Source: JAWBSP01 sp964632175 (GTDB taxonomy: Archaea; Hadarchaeota; Hadarchaeia; Hadarchaeales; JAWBSP01). Taken from it: a DNA stretch of 6,782 bases. Made by a program: the position numbers and the translations under genes. The notes beneath the pieces are model-generated. The model was not told where the DNA came from. It worked only from the letters and a program-made list of their open reading frames with translations, and did not search any database. Shown here in pieces: positions 1 to 6,608 of this stretch. The DNA lies in contig CAZWBJ010000034.1 in assembly GCA_964632175.1 (NCBI GenBank), positions 1 to 6,782 of the forward strand, given 5' to 3'. Position 1 is the first letter of the stretch, and every line of letters starts with the position of its first letter.

Positions 1-147
1 CGCAAGCTGGACTTCGGCTTCAAGGCGAACGCCCTCATGCACGGGTGGAGGAGGGTCGACGGGATTTCCCCGGAGGAGGCGGCAAAACTTCCCGAGCCCA
101 AGATTTACGACGCCCAGCTCCGGGTCTGTTACTACCGGGCCGACTAG
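1..147 (+). CDS. C-terminal 48 residues of an unidentified protein (5' end outside window)
   Basis: Frame 1 is open from the first base to a TAG at 145-147 and encodes 48 residues, beginning RKLDFGFKANALMHGW and ending YDAQLRVCYYRAD. Codon use (GAG, AAG, GCC, CTC, AGG) matches the GC-rich genes further on, so I take it as real coding sequence. I do not recognise the family. The fragment is soluble-looking, with no membrane segment, and holds one Cys near the C-terminus. The gene converges on the nucleotidyltransferase gene, with only 7 bp between the two stop codons. A short T-run follows the stop. No function is proposed; the missing N-terminal part would decide it. Confidence 0.7.
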   Translation, partial: RKLDFGFKANALMHGWRRVDGISPEEAAKLPEPKIYDAQLRVCYYRAD

Positions 148-155
148 ATATTTTT
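148..155 (+). terminator. T-rich intergenic spacer, possible archaeal terminator
   Basis: The 7-bp gap between the two convergent stop codons is ATATTTT, and with the next base it gives five T in a row (151-155). Archaeal RNA polymerase often terminates on short T-runs without a hairpin. The run would serve the upstream plus-strand gene. It is short, so this is tentative. Confidence 0.3.
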
Positions 156-877
156 CAAAGGATTTGCCCGGCGAGGTGTCTGTAGTAAAAGGGATCCCTC
201 TTGGAGAGGTGCTCCCCCACAAGCCTCCCGAGAATCCTGCTGGTAATTCGATGGGCCAACCGGTTCAGCTCTTCAAGTTCCCCCCAGCTGAGGGAACCCC
301 ACTTCCTCCTCGCCTCTAGGAAAACCTCAAACTCCTCCCTCTCCCTTGGGGGGAGGGCCTCCAAAATTTCTTGATTAGAGTCGGCCAGCAAGCGTTTCCT
401 CACCAAAATTTCCGCCCTAAAGGCGTGTCTGGCGGCATGGTAGGCGGACGAAAGAGCCTCTTTGGGGTCCCCGCGTTGCGCACAGTTCTCCGAGGAGAGA
501 GCCAGGGCGTAAAGGGCAAGCTGGAGCAGCCTCCTCCGGGTGAACGCCGTTGGGCGAACTTTTACGCGTTTGAAGAACCCAGAATCGTAGAGGGTTTTTC
601 CCCTGCACATGAGGAGAATGCCCGGGTCTCCCTTCCTGAGCTCGCGCAGGAACTCCGCCTTGGTCATGATGGCGGGGGAAAGCGGGGGACGAGCCATCCT
701 CCTGATTTTTTCCTCCAGTTCCCCGTCCGCGCGGCTGAGGACCACCAGCACGTCCACATCGCTCAGACCCTCCACGAAGTCCTCCTCCCTCGCAGCGGAA
801 CCGAAGACGACCACCGCCTCTATCCCCCTGAGGCCCCTGAGCGATCCCCAGAACCTCTCCGCCAGCCTGTGGACCAT
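155..877 (-). CDS. MNT-type nucleotidyltransferase fused to HEPN-like domain
   Basis: A 240-aa protein. Residues about 18-105 form a minimal nucleotidyltransferase domain (pol-beta superfamily): the strand VVVFGS (22-27) is followed by SDVDVLVVL (39-47), giving the GS-x(n)-DxD signature with metal-binding Asp40 and Asp42. The later segment IMTKAEFLRELRKGD and KTLYDSGF fits the C-terminal part of archaeal MNT domains. Residues about 112-220 are all helical and carry AYHAARHAFRA, typical of HEPN domains in MNT-HEPN proteins. Stand-alone MNT/HEPN pairs are often toxin-antitoxin modules in which MNT modifies the HEPN RNase. Here both are in one chain, and I see no clear RX4-6H RNase motif in the HEPN part, so a nucleotidyltransferase with a substrate-binding HEPN domain is also likely. 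The substrate is unknown. ATG at 877 is the only standard start near the domain, but the frame stays open 23 codons further upstream (see findings). Confidence 0.8.
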   Translation of the reverse strand: MVHRLAERFWGSLRGLRGIEAVVVFGSAAREEDFVEGLSDVDVLVVLSRADGELEEKIRRMARPPLSPAIMTKAEFLRELRKGDPGILLMCRGKTLYDSGFFKRVKVRPTAFTRRRLLQLALYALALSSENCAQRGDPKEALSSAYHAARHAFRAEILVRKRLLADSNQEILEALPPREREEFEVFLEARRKWGSLSWGELEELNRLAHRITSRILGRLVGEHLSKRDPFYYRHLAGQIL

Positions 878-892
878 CCTTCTCTGGGTGGA

Positions 893-901
893 GTATATTT
901 T
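893..901 (+). promoter_or_regulatory. Probable TATA box for the HMG-CoA reductase operon
   Basis: GTATATTTT at 893-901 is the most AT-rich stretch in the 43-bp gap between the divergent starts and is preceded by purine-rich GGGTGGA, which could be a BRE. Its centre is about 24 nt upstream of the ATG at 921, slightly close but consistent with a leaderless or nearly leaderless transcript. There is no Shine-Dalgarno sequence before 921, which agrees. The complement (AAAATATAC) could also act for the minus-strand gene. Confidence 0.5.
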
Positions 902-920
902 GTGCGGTTCCCACCAGTCT

Positions 921-2147
921 ATGGAGACCTCCCGCCTGCCCGGTTTTTATAAACTCACCCCAGAGGAGAGGCTGCGGAAAATCAAGGAACTGGCGGGCCT
1001 GACGGAGGAGGAAGTGGAGGTCCTGAGGTCGGGGGGCCTCCCGCTCCACTGCGCGGACAAGATGATCGAGAATGTGGTGGGGATTTTCCCCCTTCCCCTC
1101 GGCATCGCGGCCAACTTCCTCATCAACGGCAGGGATTATCTCGTGCCGATGGTGACGGAGGAGCCCTCGGTGGTGGCGGCGGCGTCTAACGGCGCCAGAT
1201 TGGTGAGGGAAGGCGGGGGGTTCAGGGCTAGGGTGCTGGGGTCCGTCATGATAGGCCAAATCCACCTCCTCGGGGCGAACCCGCAGGCCTCAGAGAGGGT
1301 GCTGGCGGAGAAGGAGAAGATCTTGGAGGAGGCCAACCGGACCAACCCTACCCTGATTCAAGCGGGCGGAGGGGCGAGGGACCTCGAGGTCAGAAACTTG
1401 GGGGAGGTTCTGGCGGTTCACCTGCTCGTGGATGTCAGGGATGCCATGGGCGCGAACGCCGTGAACACCATGTGCGAAGCCGTGGCGCCCCTGCTCGAGG
1501 GCATAACCGGAGGCAGAGCCCTGCTGAGGATCCTCTCCAACCTGGCGGTTCACCGGCTCACCCGGGCGGAGGCCGTCGTCCCCAAGGAGGTGCTCGGGGA
1601 GGAGACGGTGAGGGGAATAGTCAAGGCAACCGAGATAGCGAAGAAGGACCCCTACAGGTGCGCCACCCACAACAAGGGGATCATGAACGGAATCATCGCC
1701 GTCGCCCTGGCCACGGGGAACGACACGAGGGCCCTCGAAGCGGGCGCGCACTCCTACGCCTCACTGGGCGGCTACCATCCCCTGACGGAGTGGGAGGAAA
1801 CCCCGGAGGGCAACCTGTACGGAAGGATAGAGCTCCCTCTCGCCGTCGGAACCGTGGGGGGAGCCACCTCCCATCCCGTGGCGAGGATCTGCAGGAAAAT
1901 CCTAGGGATCAGGACGGCGGCGGAGCTGGCCGAGGTCATGGCCTCGGTGGGGCTGGCCCAGAACCTAGCGGCTCTAAGGGCGCTCGTTTCCGAGGGGATC
2001 CAGAGGGGGCACATGCGGCTCCATGCGAGGGCGCTGGCGCTCGCCGCGGGGGCGACCGGCGAGGAGGCCGAGGAGATAGCGAGGAGGATGGTGGAAGAGG
2101 GGGAGGTAACGCTCGAAAGGGCAAAGGAGCTGAGGAGGAATGCCTGA
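921..2147 (+). CDS. hmgA: 3-hydroxy-3-methylglutaryl-CoA reductase, class II
   Basis: A 408-aa cytosolic enzyme for the HMG-CoA/mevalonate interconversion. In archaea this is the committed step of the mevalonate route to isoprenoid lipids. It aligns by eye along its whole length with the class II enzyme of Pseudomonas mevalonii. The N-terminus SRLPGF, ENVVG (50-54), NFLINGRDYLVP (65-76), EEPS with catalytic Glu81, DVRDAMGANAVNTM (171-184), THNKGIMNG with catalytic Lys252, GNDTRALEAGAH with Asp268, and GHMRLHA with His364 are all present. There are no membrane segments, unlike eukaryotic class I enzymes. The ATG at 921 is chosen because SRLP then falls where the family has it; the frame is open upstream to 609, but that part reads antisense to the nucleotidyltransferase gene. 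The position matching the NADH-selecting Asp146 of P. mevalonii appears to be Asn142. It is first in an operon and overlaps the next gene by 8 bp. Class II enzymes in archaea are generally explained by transfer from bacteria. Confidence 0.95.
   Translation: METSRLPGFYKLTPEERLRKIKELAGLTEEEVEVLRSGGLPLHCADKMIENVVGIFPLPLGIAANFLINGRDYLVPMVTEEPSVVAAASNGARLVREGGGFRARVLGSVMIGQIHLLGANPQASERVLAEKEKILEEANRTNPTLIQAGGGARDLEVRNLGEVLAVHLLVDVRDAMGANAVNTMCEAVAPLLEGITGGRALLRILSNLAVHRLTRAEAVVPKEVLGEETVRGIVKATEIAKKDPYRCATHNKGIMNGIIAVALATGNDTRALEAGAHSYASLGGYHPLTEWEETPEGNLYGRIELPLAVGTVGGATSHPVARICRKILGIRTAAELAEVMASVGLAQNLAALRALVSEGIQRGHMRLHARALALAAGATGEEAEEIARRMVEEGEVTLERAKELRRNA
946..953 (-). promoter_or_regulatory. 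Candidate TATA box for the minus-strand MNT-HEPN gene
   Basis: TTTATAAA at 946-953 is a self-complementary consensus-like archaeal TATA box inside codons 9-11 of the HMG-CoA reductase gene. Read on the minus strand, it predicts transcription starting near 922-924. That would leave a leader of about 46 nt before the ATG at 877, or a leaderless start near an in-frame ATA codon at 922-920. In the plus direction it would start transcription inside the reductase gene, which makes less sense. Confidence 0.4.
2132..2138 (+). promoter_or_regulatory. Shine-Dalgarno-like GAGGAGG, very close to the mannosidase start
   Basis: GAGGAGG lies inside the last codons of the reductase gene and ends one base before the ATG at 2140. 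That spacing is shorter than usual for a Shine-Dalgarno site. Because the reading frames overlap by 8 bp, re-initiation by ribosomes finishing the reductase gene is the likelier mode. No later start is credible, because the catalytic motif begins at residue 9. Confidence 0.45.
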
Positions 2148-4695
2148 GATCTTCGGGGTCCCGCACTTTCACTTTGATTTCGAGTGGTGGAAGACGAGGG
2201 AGGGGTACGCCAAGGACGCGCTGGAGATCTTGAGGAAGGCCGTCGAGCTGCTGGAAAAGTACCCGGAATTCAAGTTTACCATAGACACCGCCACGGCCGT
2301 CGAGCCGGCGCTGGGGGACCGGGAGCTGGTGGAGAAGCTGAAGAAGTTTGCCGGGGAGGGGAGGGTGGAGTTCGTGGGGGGAACGCTTGCGGCCCCCGAC
2401 GAAAACCTTCCTTGCGGGGAGGCCTTGGTGAGGCAGTTCCTGATGGGCAAGAAGTTCCTGCGGGAAAAGTTCGGCGTGGAGTGCACCACGGGATGGCTGA
2501 TAGACGAGTTCGGCCACACTCTCCAGCTCCCGCAAGTCTTGAGGAAGTGCGGCTTCACCTCCGTCACCTTCGGCAGGGGCTTTAGATGGTTCGAACGCCG
2601 GCCCGTGGATTTCAGGTGGGTGGCACCGGACGGCAGCGAGATACTGGCGCACTGGCTCTCCCTCAGCTACACGGGCTTCTTCCCGCTGGAGCCGAATAAG
2701 GGGAGCAGGATGGTGAGGTATGAAAGGGAGCTGAAGACGCACATCGGGTGGGAGATCTCACCCACGGGCCACTTCCTCTTCCCGATGGGTGGGGACTTCA
2801 CCGCACCCAGGGAAGAGTGGCTTGAGGCGGTGGAGGCTTGGAACCAGCGGAACCACCCGAAGGTGAGGCTGGCCGTCCCCAGCGAATTCTTCCGGGAGGT
2901 GGAGAAGGAGCGGGAGAAGCTGCCCACCTTCAGCGGGGAACTCAATCCCGTCTTCACGGGGACCTACGAATCCAGAGAGAGGGTGAAGAAGCTCTGCAGG
3001 GAAACGGAGGCCCTGCTCCTAGACACGGAGAAGCTCTCCTCTCTGTCCGCGCTGCTGGGGGGAGAATACCCGAATCTGGAGGAGGAGTGGCGGAACCTCC
3101 TGATAAACAACCACCACGACCTCATCACGGGGACCGGGACGGATGTGGTCTACAGAAACACGCTGCTGAGGTACCACTCCAGCCTGAGGGGGGCGGGTGA
3201 AAAACGGCTGCAGGCGCTGGACCACCTTTCCTCCCTCGTGCGGACGGGGGATGGGGGCAAGCCCCTGCTGGTGTTCAACACCCTTTCCTGGTCGAGGAAA
3301 GCCCTCGTGGAGGTGCAGGGGATGTACCGAGTCTTCGCGCGCGGAGGGGAGCTCCCCTGCCAGTACTCGGAGGGGAGGACCTTCTTCCTCGCCGAGCTCC
3401 CCCCCATGGGGTACTCCCTCTTCCACCTAAGGGAGGGCGAGAGCAGGATTTTCGAAACGGATCTGCGCGTGAGGGGAACCTCCCTGGAGAACACGTTCTA
3501 CCGAGTGAGGGTGGGTCCACACGGAGTGCTTTCGGTTCTTGATAAGGAGGAGGGGAGAGAGCTCATCGACGCGGGAACCTTCTCCGGGGGGGAGCTGCTG
3601 GTGGAGGAGGATGTGGGAAATCTCTGGACCATCTGCAGGACGGGGAGGAGATGGAAGGACTCCTATCCCACCGAGGTGAGGGTCACGGAGCGCGGTCCCA
3701 TTAGGGCGACGGTGGAGATCTCTGGGAAGCACCACGGGATGCACCGGGTTCAGAGGGTGAGCCTCTACTCCGGCATCAAGGGGGTTTTCTTCGAGACGCT
3801 CATCGACTTCAGGGGCAGGGATTGCAGGGTGAGAGCGCTCTTCCCGCTGAAACCTAGGGGGAAGGTCCTGCACGAGGTCCCCTTCGGTCATGTGGAGAGA
3901 GGAAACGGGATCTGGCCTGTGCAGAACTGGGCGGGCATCCGGGAGGGGGAGTTCGGCGTCTACCTCGTCAACAGGGGTATACCGTCCTGCGAGGTCAGCG
4001 GCAACCTACTCTCGCTCGGGCTCATGAGGAGCGTCTCGGTCCTCTCCTTCCCCCTTGCCCTACACGTGCTCAGGAATTTGGGGGATATAGTGAGAACCCT
4101 GCTGAGGGGGACCTTCCTCACCCTGCGCGGGTACAGGTATTTCGAGGAGTACATCATGAACCACCATTACCTGACGATCCGGGAGTACGCTTCCCGCGGG
4201 CCGCCGGTGGAGATGAAGGGAGGGGTGACCGTTCCCGACCACCTCTACCCCTACCTCACCAGCTGGAGGGAATCGGACGCCTGGGAGCGGGGCAGACACG
4301 TTTTCCACTACATGCTCTTCTCTCACAGGGGAGGGATCGAGGAGGCCGCTAGGAGGGGGATGGAATTCAACTTCCCACCCATACCCCACCTCACCGCCGC
4401 GCACGGGGGGAGGCTCCCGCCGGAGAAGGGCTTCCTCACCCTTTCCCCCCCGAACGTGCTCCTGGTCGCCCTCAAGCGGGCGGAGAGGGGAGAGGGCCTG
4501 GTGGCCAGAATCTACGAGGCGTCCGGCAGGGGGGTGAGCTTCAAGCTCACCCTAGCGTGGCCGGTCAGAAAGGCCCGGAAGGTTTCGATGGATGAAAGCG
4601 AGACGTACGAGACGCTCGATGCCTCCGGCAGGCAGGTCTCGGGGAGGCTGGCCCCGCACGAGATCTGCACCATCCTCCTCGAGGTGGGCCCGTGA
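2140..4695 (+). CDS. Alpha-mannosidase, glycoside hydrolase family 38
   Basis: An 851-aa retaining, metal-dependent alpha-mannosidase. The catalytic domain starts at once: HFHFD supplies predicted Zn ligands His11 and Asp13, LIDEFGHT holds the nucleophile and ligand Asp122, PMGGDFTAP holds the probable acid/base Asp219, and NNHHDLITGTGTD holds ligand His326. GELNPVFTGTYESR (266-279) belongs to the three-helix region. FNTLSW (379-384) opens the C-terminal beta-sandwich half, which runs to the end. All four Zn ligands expected from Golgi mannosidase II are present. There is no N-terminal domain ahead of the HxD motif, as is found in the cytosolic/vacuolar-type family members, and no signal peptide, so a cytoplasmic location is expected. 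Being sandwiched between a lipid-precursor gene and a flippase gene suggests trimming or recycling of mannose-containing lipid-linked glycans, though scavenging of mannosides is equally possible. The stop overlaps the flippase start by 4 bp. Confidence 0.93.
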   Translation: MPEIFGVPHFHFDFEWWKTREGYAKDALEILRKAVELLEKYPEFKFTIDTATAVEPALGDRELVEKLKKFAGEGRVEFVGGTLAAPDENLPCGEALVRQFLMGKKFLREKFGVECTTGWLIDEFGHTLQLPQVLRKCGFTSVTFGRGFRWFERRPVDFRWVAPDGSEILAHWLSLSYTGFFPLEPNKGSRMVRYERELKTHIGWEISPTGHFLFPMGGDFTAPREEWLEAVEAWNQRNHPKVRLAVPSEFFREVEKEREKLPTFSGELNPVFTGTYESRERVKKLCRETEALLLDTEKLSSLSALLGGEYPNLEEEWRNLLINNHHDLITGTGTDVVYRNTLLRYHSSLRGAGEKRLQALDHLSSLVRTGDGGKPLLVFNTLSWSRKALVEVQGMYRVFARGGELPCQYSEGRTFFLAELPPMGYSLFHLREGESRIFETDLRVRGTSLENTFYRVRVGPHGVLSVLDKEEGRELIDAGTFSGGELLVEEDVGNLWTICRTGRRWKDSYPTEVRVTERGPIRATVEISGKHHGMHRVQRVSLYSGIKGVFFETLIDFRGRDCRVRALFPLKPRGKVLHEVPFGHVERGNGIWPVQNWAGIREGEFGVYLVNRGIPSCEVSGNLLSLGLMRSVSVLSFPLALHVLRNLGDIVRTLLRGTFLTLRGYRYFEEYIMNHHYLTIREYASRGPPVEMKGGVTVPDHLYPYLTSWRESDAWERGRHVFHYMLFSHRGGIEEAARRGMEFNFPPIPHLTAAHGGRLPPEKGFLTLSPPNVLLVALKRAERGEGLVARIYEASGRGVSFKLTLAWPVRKARKVSMDESETYETLDASGRQVSGRLAPHEICTILLEVGP
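4681..4686 (+). promoter_or_regulatory. Ribosome binding site fixing the GTG start of the flippase gene
   Basis: GAGGTG matches six bases of the archaeal anti-Shine-Dalgarno complement GGAGGTGA and stands 5 nt before the GTG at 4692. It supports that start, which shares GTGA with the mannosidase stop. Confidence 0.65.
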
Positions 4696-6302
4696 GGGAA
4701 GAGGTTTTCAAAAAACCTTCTGCCGAGAGGGTTTTGGCGGGGGGAACTTGGTTCTTGCTGGCCTTCTTCCTGGCCGGCCTGCTCCCCTTCGTCATCGTCA
4801 CGCTGGGAAGCCGGGTCTACGGCCCGGCTGGCTTTGAGTACTACACCACGGGATGGGCCGTCACCGCTCTCTCCGAGCTTGCGGCCATGGGGCTCGGGTC
4901 CACCTATGTGAGGCACGTTTCCGAGGCACATGAAAGGGACCCGGAAGAGGCGAGGGTGGTTGCGGCGAACGCCACCCTTCTCATGGTTTTCATTGGACTT
5001 CTCATCTCGGGGGTTTTCTTCTCCCTCCTCTTCCTTCTCGTTCACGCTCCCGGAGACAGGCTGGCGCTTTCCCTGATCGGGGCGAGCCTCCCCATCATCT
5101 ACCTCAAGGACTCCCTGGTCTCCATGCTTTCGGCCATGCACAGGTTCGACCAAGCTTCCTTCGTGCTCTTTATAGGCAACCTCGCCCTTGTCGGGGTTGG
5201 CGGTTTCCTGTTGCTCTTCTTTAAATCTTCAGAGTACGCCCCCTTCCTGACCCTCACGGTGGTGGGGTTCTCCGTTTTCGCCCTCCTGAGCACCATTCAT
5301 TTCTTCAGGAAGACCTCTCCATACCCCCTCCGTTCCCTCTTCGACCTCTCACTTCTCGACCGCAGGGTGCTTTCCGGGTTCCTCAGGTCCTCCGTCTGGA
5401 TCACCCTCTCCAACCTAGCCTCCTATGGAATTACCCTGCAGGCGTCAATTTTCCTCGTCAAGATGTTGATCTGGGATAGGGCATTGGTAGGGATCTACGG
5501 GGTGGCGGCCCAGTACGCATGGTCGATGGTCGTGGTCACCTGTATGGCCGGCCCCCTAGTTCCGGAGCTGGCGAGGGCCAAGGAGAGGGAGGACAGGTCC
5601 CTCATAGAGGAGTCCACCCGGACGGTGATGAAGTGGACGTTTGGAATGGGGATACTGATGATAGTTCTGTATCTTGTGGTGGCGGAGCTCGCCCTTTTCA
5701 CCATCAACGGCCCCGAGTACGTGAGCGGAAGGGTCCCGCTCATGCTGCTCAACACCGGGATGGTTCTGTACGGCATGTCCACGGTGTTCGCCCAAATTCT
5801 GGTGGGGTTGGGGAGGGAGGAGAGAGCCGGCCTGATCTTCGGCCTTTCCCATCTGCTCTTCGTCTACGCCTCCTTGGTGCTCGTCCGTCACGCGGGCCTG
5901 AATTCCGTGCCCCTTTCGCTCCTCCTCTCCTCCTTCCTCTCTCTGACCTTCCTTCTCAGGGCCGCCCTCTCCACTCTGGGCGTGGGATGCGACTGGAAGC
6001 TCATCCTGAGGACGAGTTTGGCCGGGGGTTTCAGCGCGGGCCTGTGCCTCGCCCTCGTCCCGAGCTGGACGGCCTTCTCCAGCAGTGCTCAGGCCTTCCT
6101 CCCATGGATAGGCTGGAGCGCGGCCTCCATCGCCCTTTACTTCCTGCTGCTCGTCTTCTGGGGCCAGTACGACGACTCCGACTACAGGATGATAGAAAAA
6201 ACCGCGGGAAGCCTGCACCCAGTACTGGTTCCGTTGTCCCAGACCGCAACAAGGGTGATGAAAAAAATCTCCTCCCTCAACCCCTTCCTCCGCCGCTTCT
6301 AG
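4692..6302 (+). CDS. Polysaccharide/oligosaccharide flippase (Wzx/MATE-like, MOP superfamily)
   Basis: A 536-aa integral membrane protein with about 14 hydrophobic segments, near residues 17-39, 50-70, 90-118, 125-148, 153-176 and so on to 465-490, and short charged loops. The first segment follows a brief cytoplasmic N-terminus, and the tail ends in a basic stretch (RVMKKISSLNPFLRRF). The 12-14 helix pattern, the first-helix region followed by GSRVYGPAGFEYYTTGWAV, and the loop LVPELARAKERED match Wzx-like lipid-linked glycan flippases. In archaea such proteins move polyprenol-linked sugars outward for S-layer or surface glycosylation. The GTG start overlaps the mannosidase stop by 4 bp and has a good Shine-Dalgarno site. 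It is the last gene of the operon; a T-run (6305-6308) after the stop may end transcription. Transported substrate cannot be read from sequence. A general MATE drug exporter is less likely given its glycan-enzyme neighbour. Confidence 0.87.
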   Translation: MREEVFKKPSAERVLAGGTWFLLAFFLAGLLPFVIVTLGSRVYGPAGFEYYTTGWAVTALSELAAMGLGSTYVRHVSEAHERDPEEARVVAANATLLMVFIGLLISGVFFSLLFLLVHAPGDRLALSLIGASLPIIYLKDSLVSMLSAMHRFDQASFVLFIGNLALVGVGGFLLLFFKSSEYAPFLTLTVVGFSVFALLSTIHFFRKTSPYPLRSLFDLSLLDRRVLSGFLRSSVWITLSNLASYGITLQASIFLVKMLIWDRALVGIYGVAAQYAWSMVVVTCMAGPLVPELARAKEREDRSLIEESTRTVMKWTFGMGILMIVLYLVVAELALFTINGPEYVSGRVPLMLLNTGMVLYGMSTVFAQILVGLGREERAGLIFGLSHLLFVYASLVLVRHAGLNSVPLSLLLSSFLSLTFLLRAALSTLGVGCDWKLILRTSLAGGFSAGLCLALVPSWTAFSSSAQAFLPWIGWSAASIALYFLLLVFWGQYDDSDYRMIEKTAGSLHPVLVPLSQTATRVMKKISSLNPFLRRF

Positions 6303-6308
6303 AATTTT

Positions 6309-6332
6309 CTCCTTTAAAAGGAGGGTTCCTCC
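6309..6332 (+). promoter_or_regulatory. TATA box within overlapping dyads, promoter/operator of the small gene
   Basis: TTTAAAAG (6313-6320) is centred about 26 nt before the GTG at 6343, the classic distance for a leaderless archaeal transcript. It lies at the centre of a perfect dyad, CTCCTTT-A-AAAGGAG (6309-6323). The GGAG arm is reused in a second perfect dyad, GGAGG-GTT-CCTCC (6320-6332). Overlapping dyads on a TATA box suggest an operator, possibly for autoregulation, but no binding protein is identified. A second AT-rich stretch, AATTATAAAC (6333-6342), is too close to the start to be its own TATA box. Confidence 0.5.
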
Positions 6333-6342
6333 AATTATAAAC

Positions 6343-6570
6343 GTGGGAAGCGTTGCCTACTTGGTGAGCTTCGACAAGTCGGGCAGGAGCCTTTCGGGCT
6401 GGCACTACTCCAAGTTACGCGAGCTAGGTGCTGAGCGGATCCAAAAATCTGTCTTGAAGGTGAGAGACATTGACCAAGCCAAGCAAACGATGAGATTGCT
6501 GAAAGAATCGGGTGTTCAGGAGATACGTGTCTTCAAGGTGATCGATGTAACGGGCTACGTAGGTACGTAG
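6343..6570 (+). CDS. Small Cas2-like (ferredoxin-fold) protein, orphan
   Basis: A 75-aa protein. The pattern by eye is strand (VAYLVSFD, 4-11), helix (SGWHYSKLRELGAE, 18-31), strand (RIQKSVLKV, 32-40), helix (DIDQAKQTMRLLKESG, 42-57), strand (EIRVFKVIDV, 60-69). The order and the segment LGAERIQKSV resemble Cas2, where a first strand ending in Asp is followed by a G-x-x-RVQ-x-SVF strand and a final strand like the terminal IRIY-type strand. Asp11 sits where Cas2 has its metal-binding Asp. It is shorter than typical Cas2 (about 85-100 aa), with an abbreviated beta2-beta3 region. No cas1 or other cas gene is in the window. GTG at 6343 is preferred because later starts remove the first strand; it has no Shine-Dalgarno site and looks leaderless. 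By hand count 50 of 75 codons end in G/C, lower than its neighbours. The last residues (GYVGT) and stop are encoded by a palindromic repeat. It could instead be another small ferredoxin-fold family. Confidence 0.65.
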   Translation: MGSVAYLVSFDKSGRSLSGWHYSKLRELGAERIQKSVLKVRDIDQAKQTMRLLKESGVQEIRVFKVIDVTGYVGT

Positions 6571-6572
6571 TC
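6553..6572. repeat. Palindromic repeat copy R0, short form (20 bp)
   Basis: Two 9-bp arms, GGCTACGTA and TACGTAGTC, joined by GG. It equals the 33-bp repeat with its central 13 bp missing. It covers the last five sense codons and stop of the small Cas2-like gene and is separated by only two G from the next copy. Confidence 0.8.
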
Positions 6573-6574
6573 GG

Positions 6575-6607
6575 GACTACGTAGGTACGTTACGTATATA
6601 CGTAGTC
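6575..6607. repeat. Palindromic repeat copy R1, full 33 bp
   Basis: Arms GACTACGTA and TACGTAGTC enclose a 15-base core, GGTACGTTACGTATA. The whole 33 bp is symmetrical about its central T: 14 of 16 base pairs are Watson-Crick and the mismatches are a G/A and a G/T. TACGTA occurs three times. It is identical to R3. Confidence 0.9.
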
Positions 6608-6608
6608 G

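Noticed and set aside
609..920. N-terminal extension of HMG-CoA reductase from ATG 609
   Set aside because: The extra 104 residues are low-complexity Ser/Thr/Arg-rich, lie antisense to the MNT-HEPN gene, and have no counterpart in the family, whose N-terminus matches the start at 921.
371..952. Plus-strand open frame opposite the MNT-HEPN gene
   Set aside because: No recognisable motif, and it is fully antisense to a gene with clear GS...DxD and HEPN signatures.
944..953. TTTTTATAAA as a plus-strand promoter
   Set aside because: It would start transcription about 50 nt inside the reductase gene and remove conserved N-terminal residues. It is better read on the minus strand.
417..1265. Long minus-strand open frame across the reductase start
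   Set aside because: Composition is His/Arg/Gly/Pro-rich nonsense typical of GC-rich antisense frames, and it overlaps two well-supported genes.
1936..2742. Minus-strand open frame over the reductase/mannosidase junction
   Set aside because: Pro/Arg/Leu-rich shadow of two strongly supported genes; no domain.
5519..6340. Plus-strand alternative frame inside the flippase gene
   Set aside because: Gly/Arg/Pro-rich shadow with no domain, while the flippase frame shows a regular 14-helix pattern.
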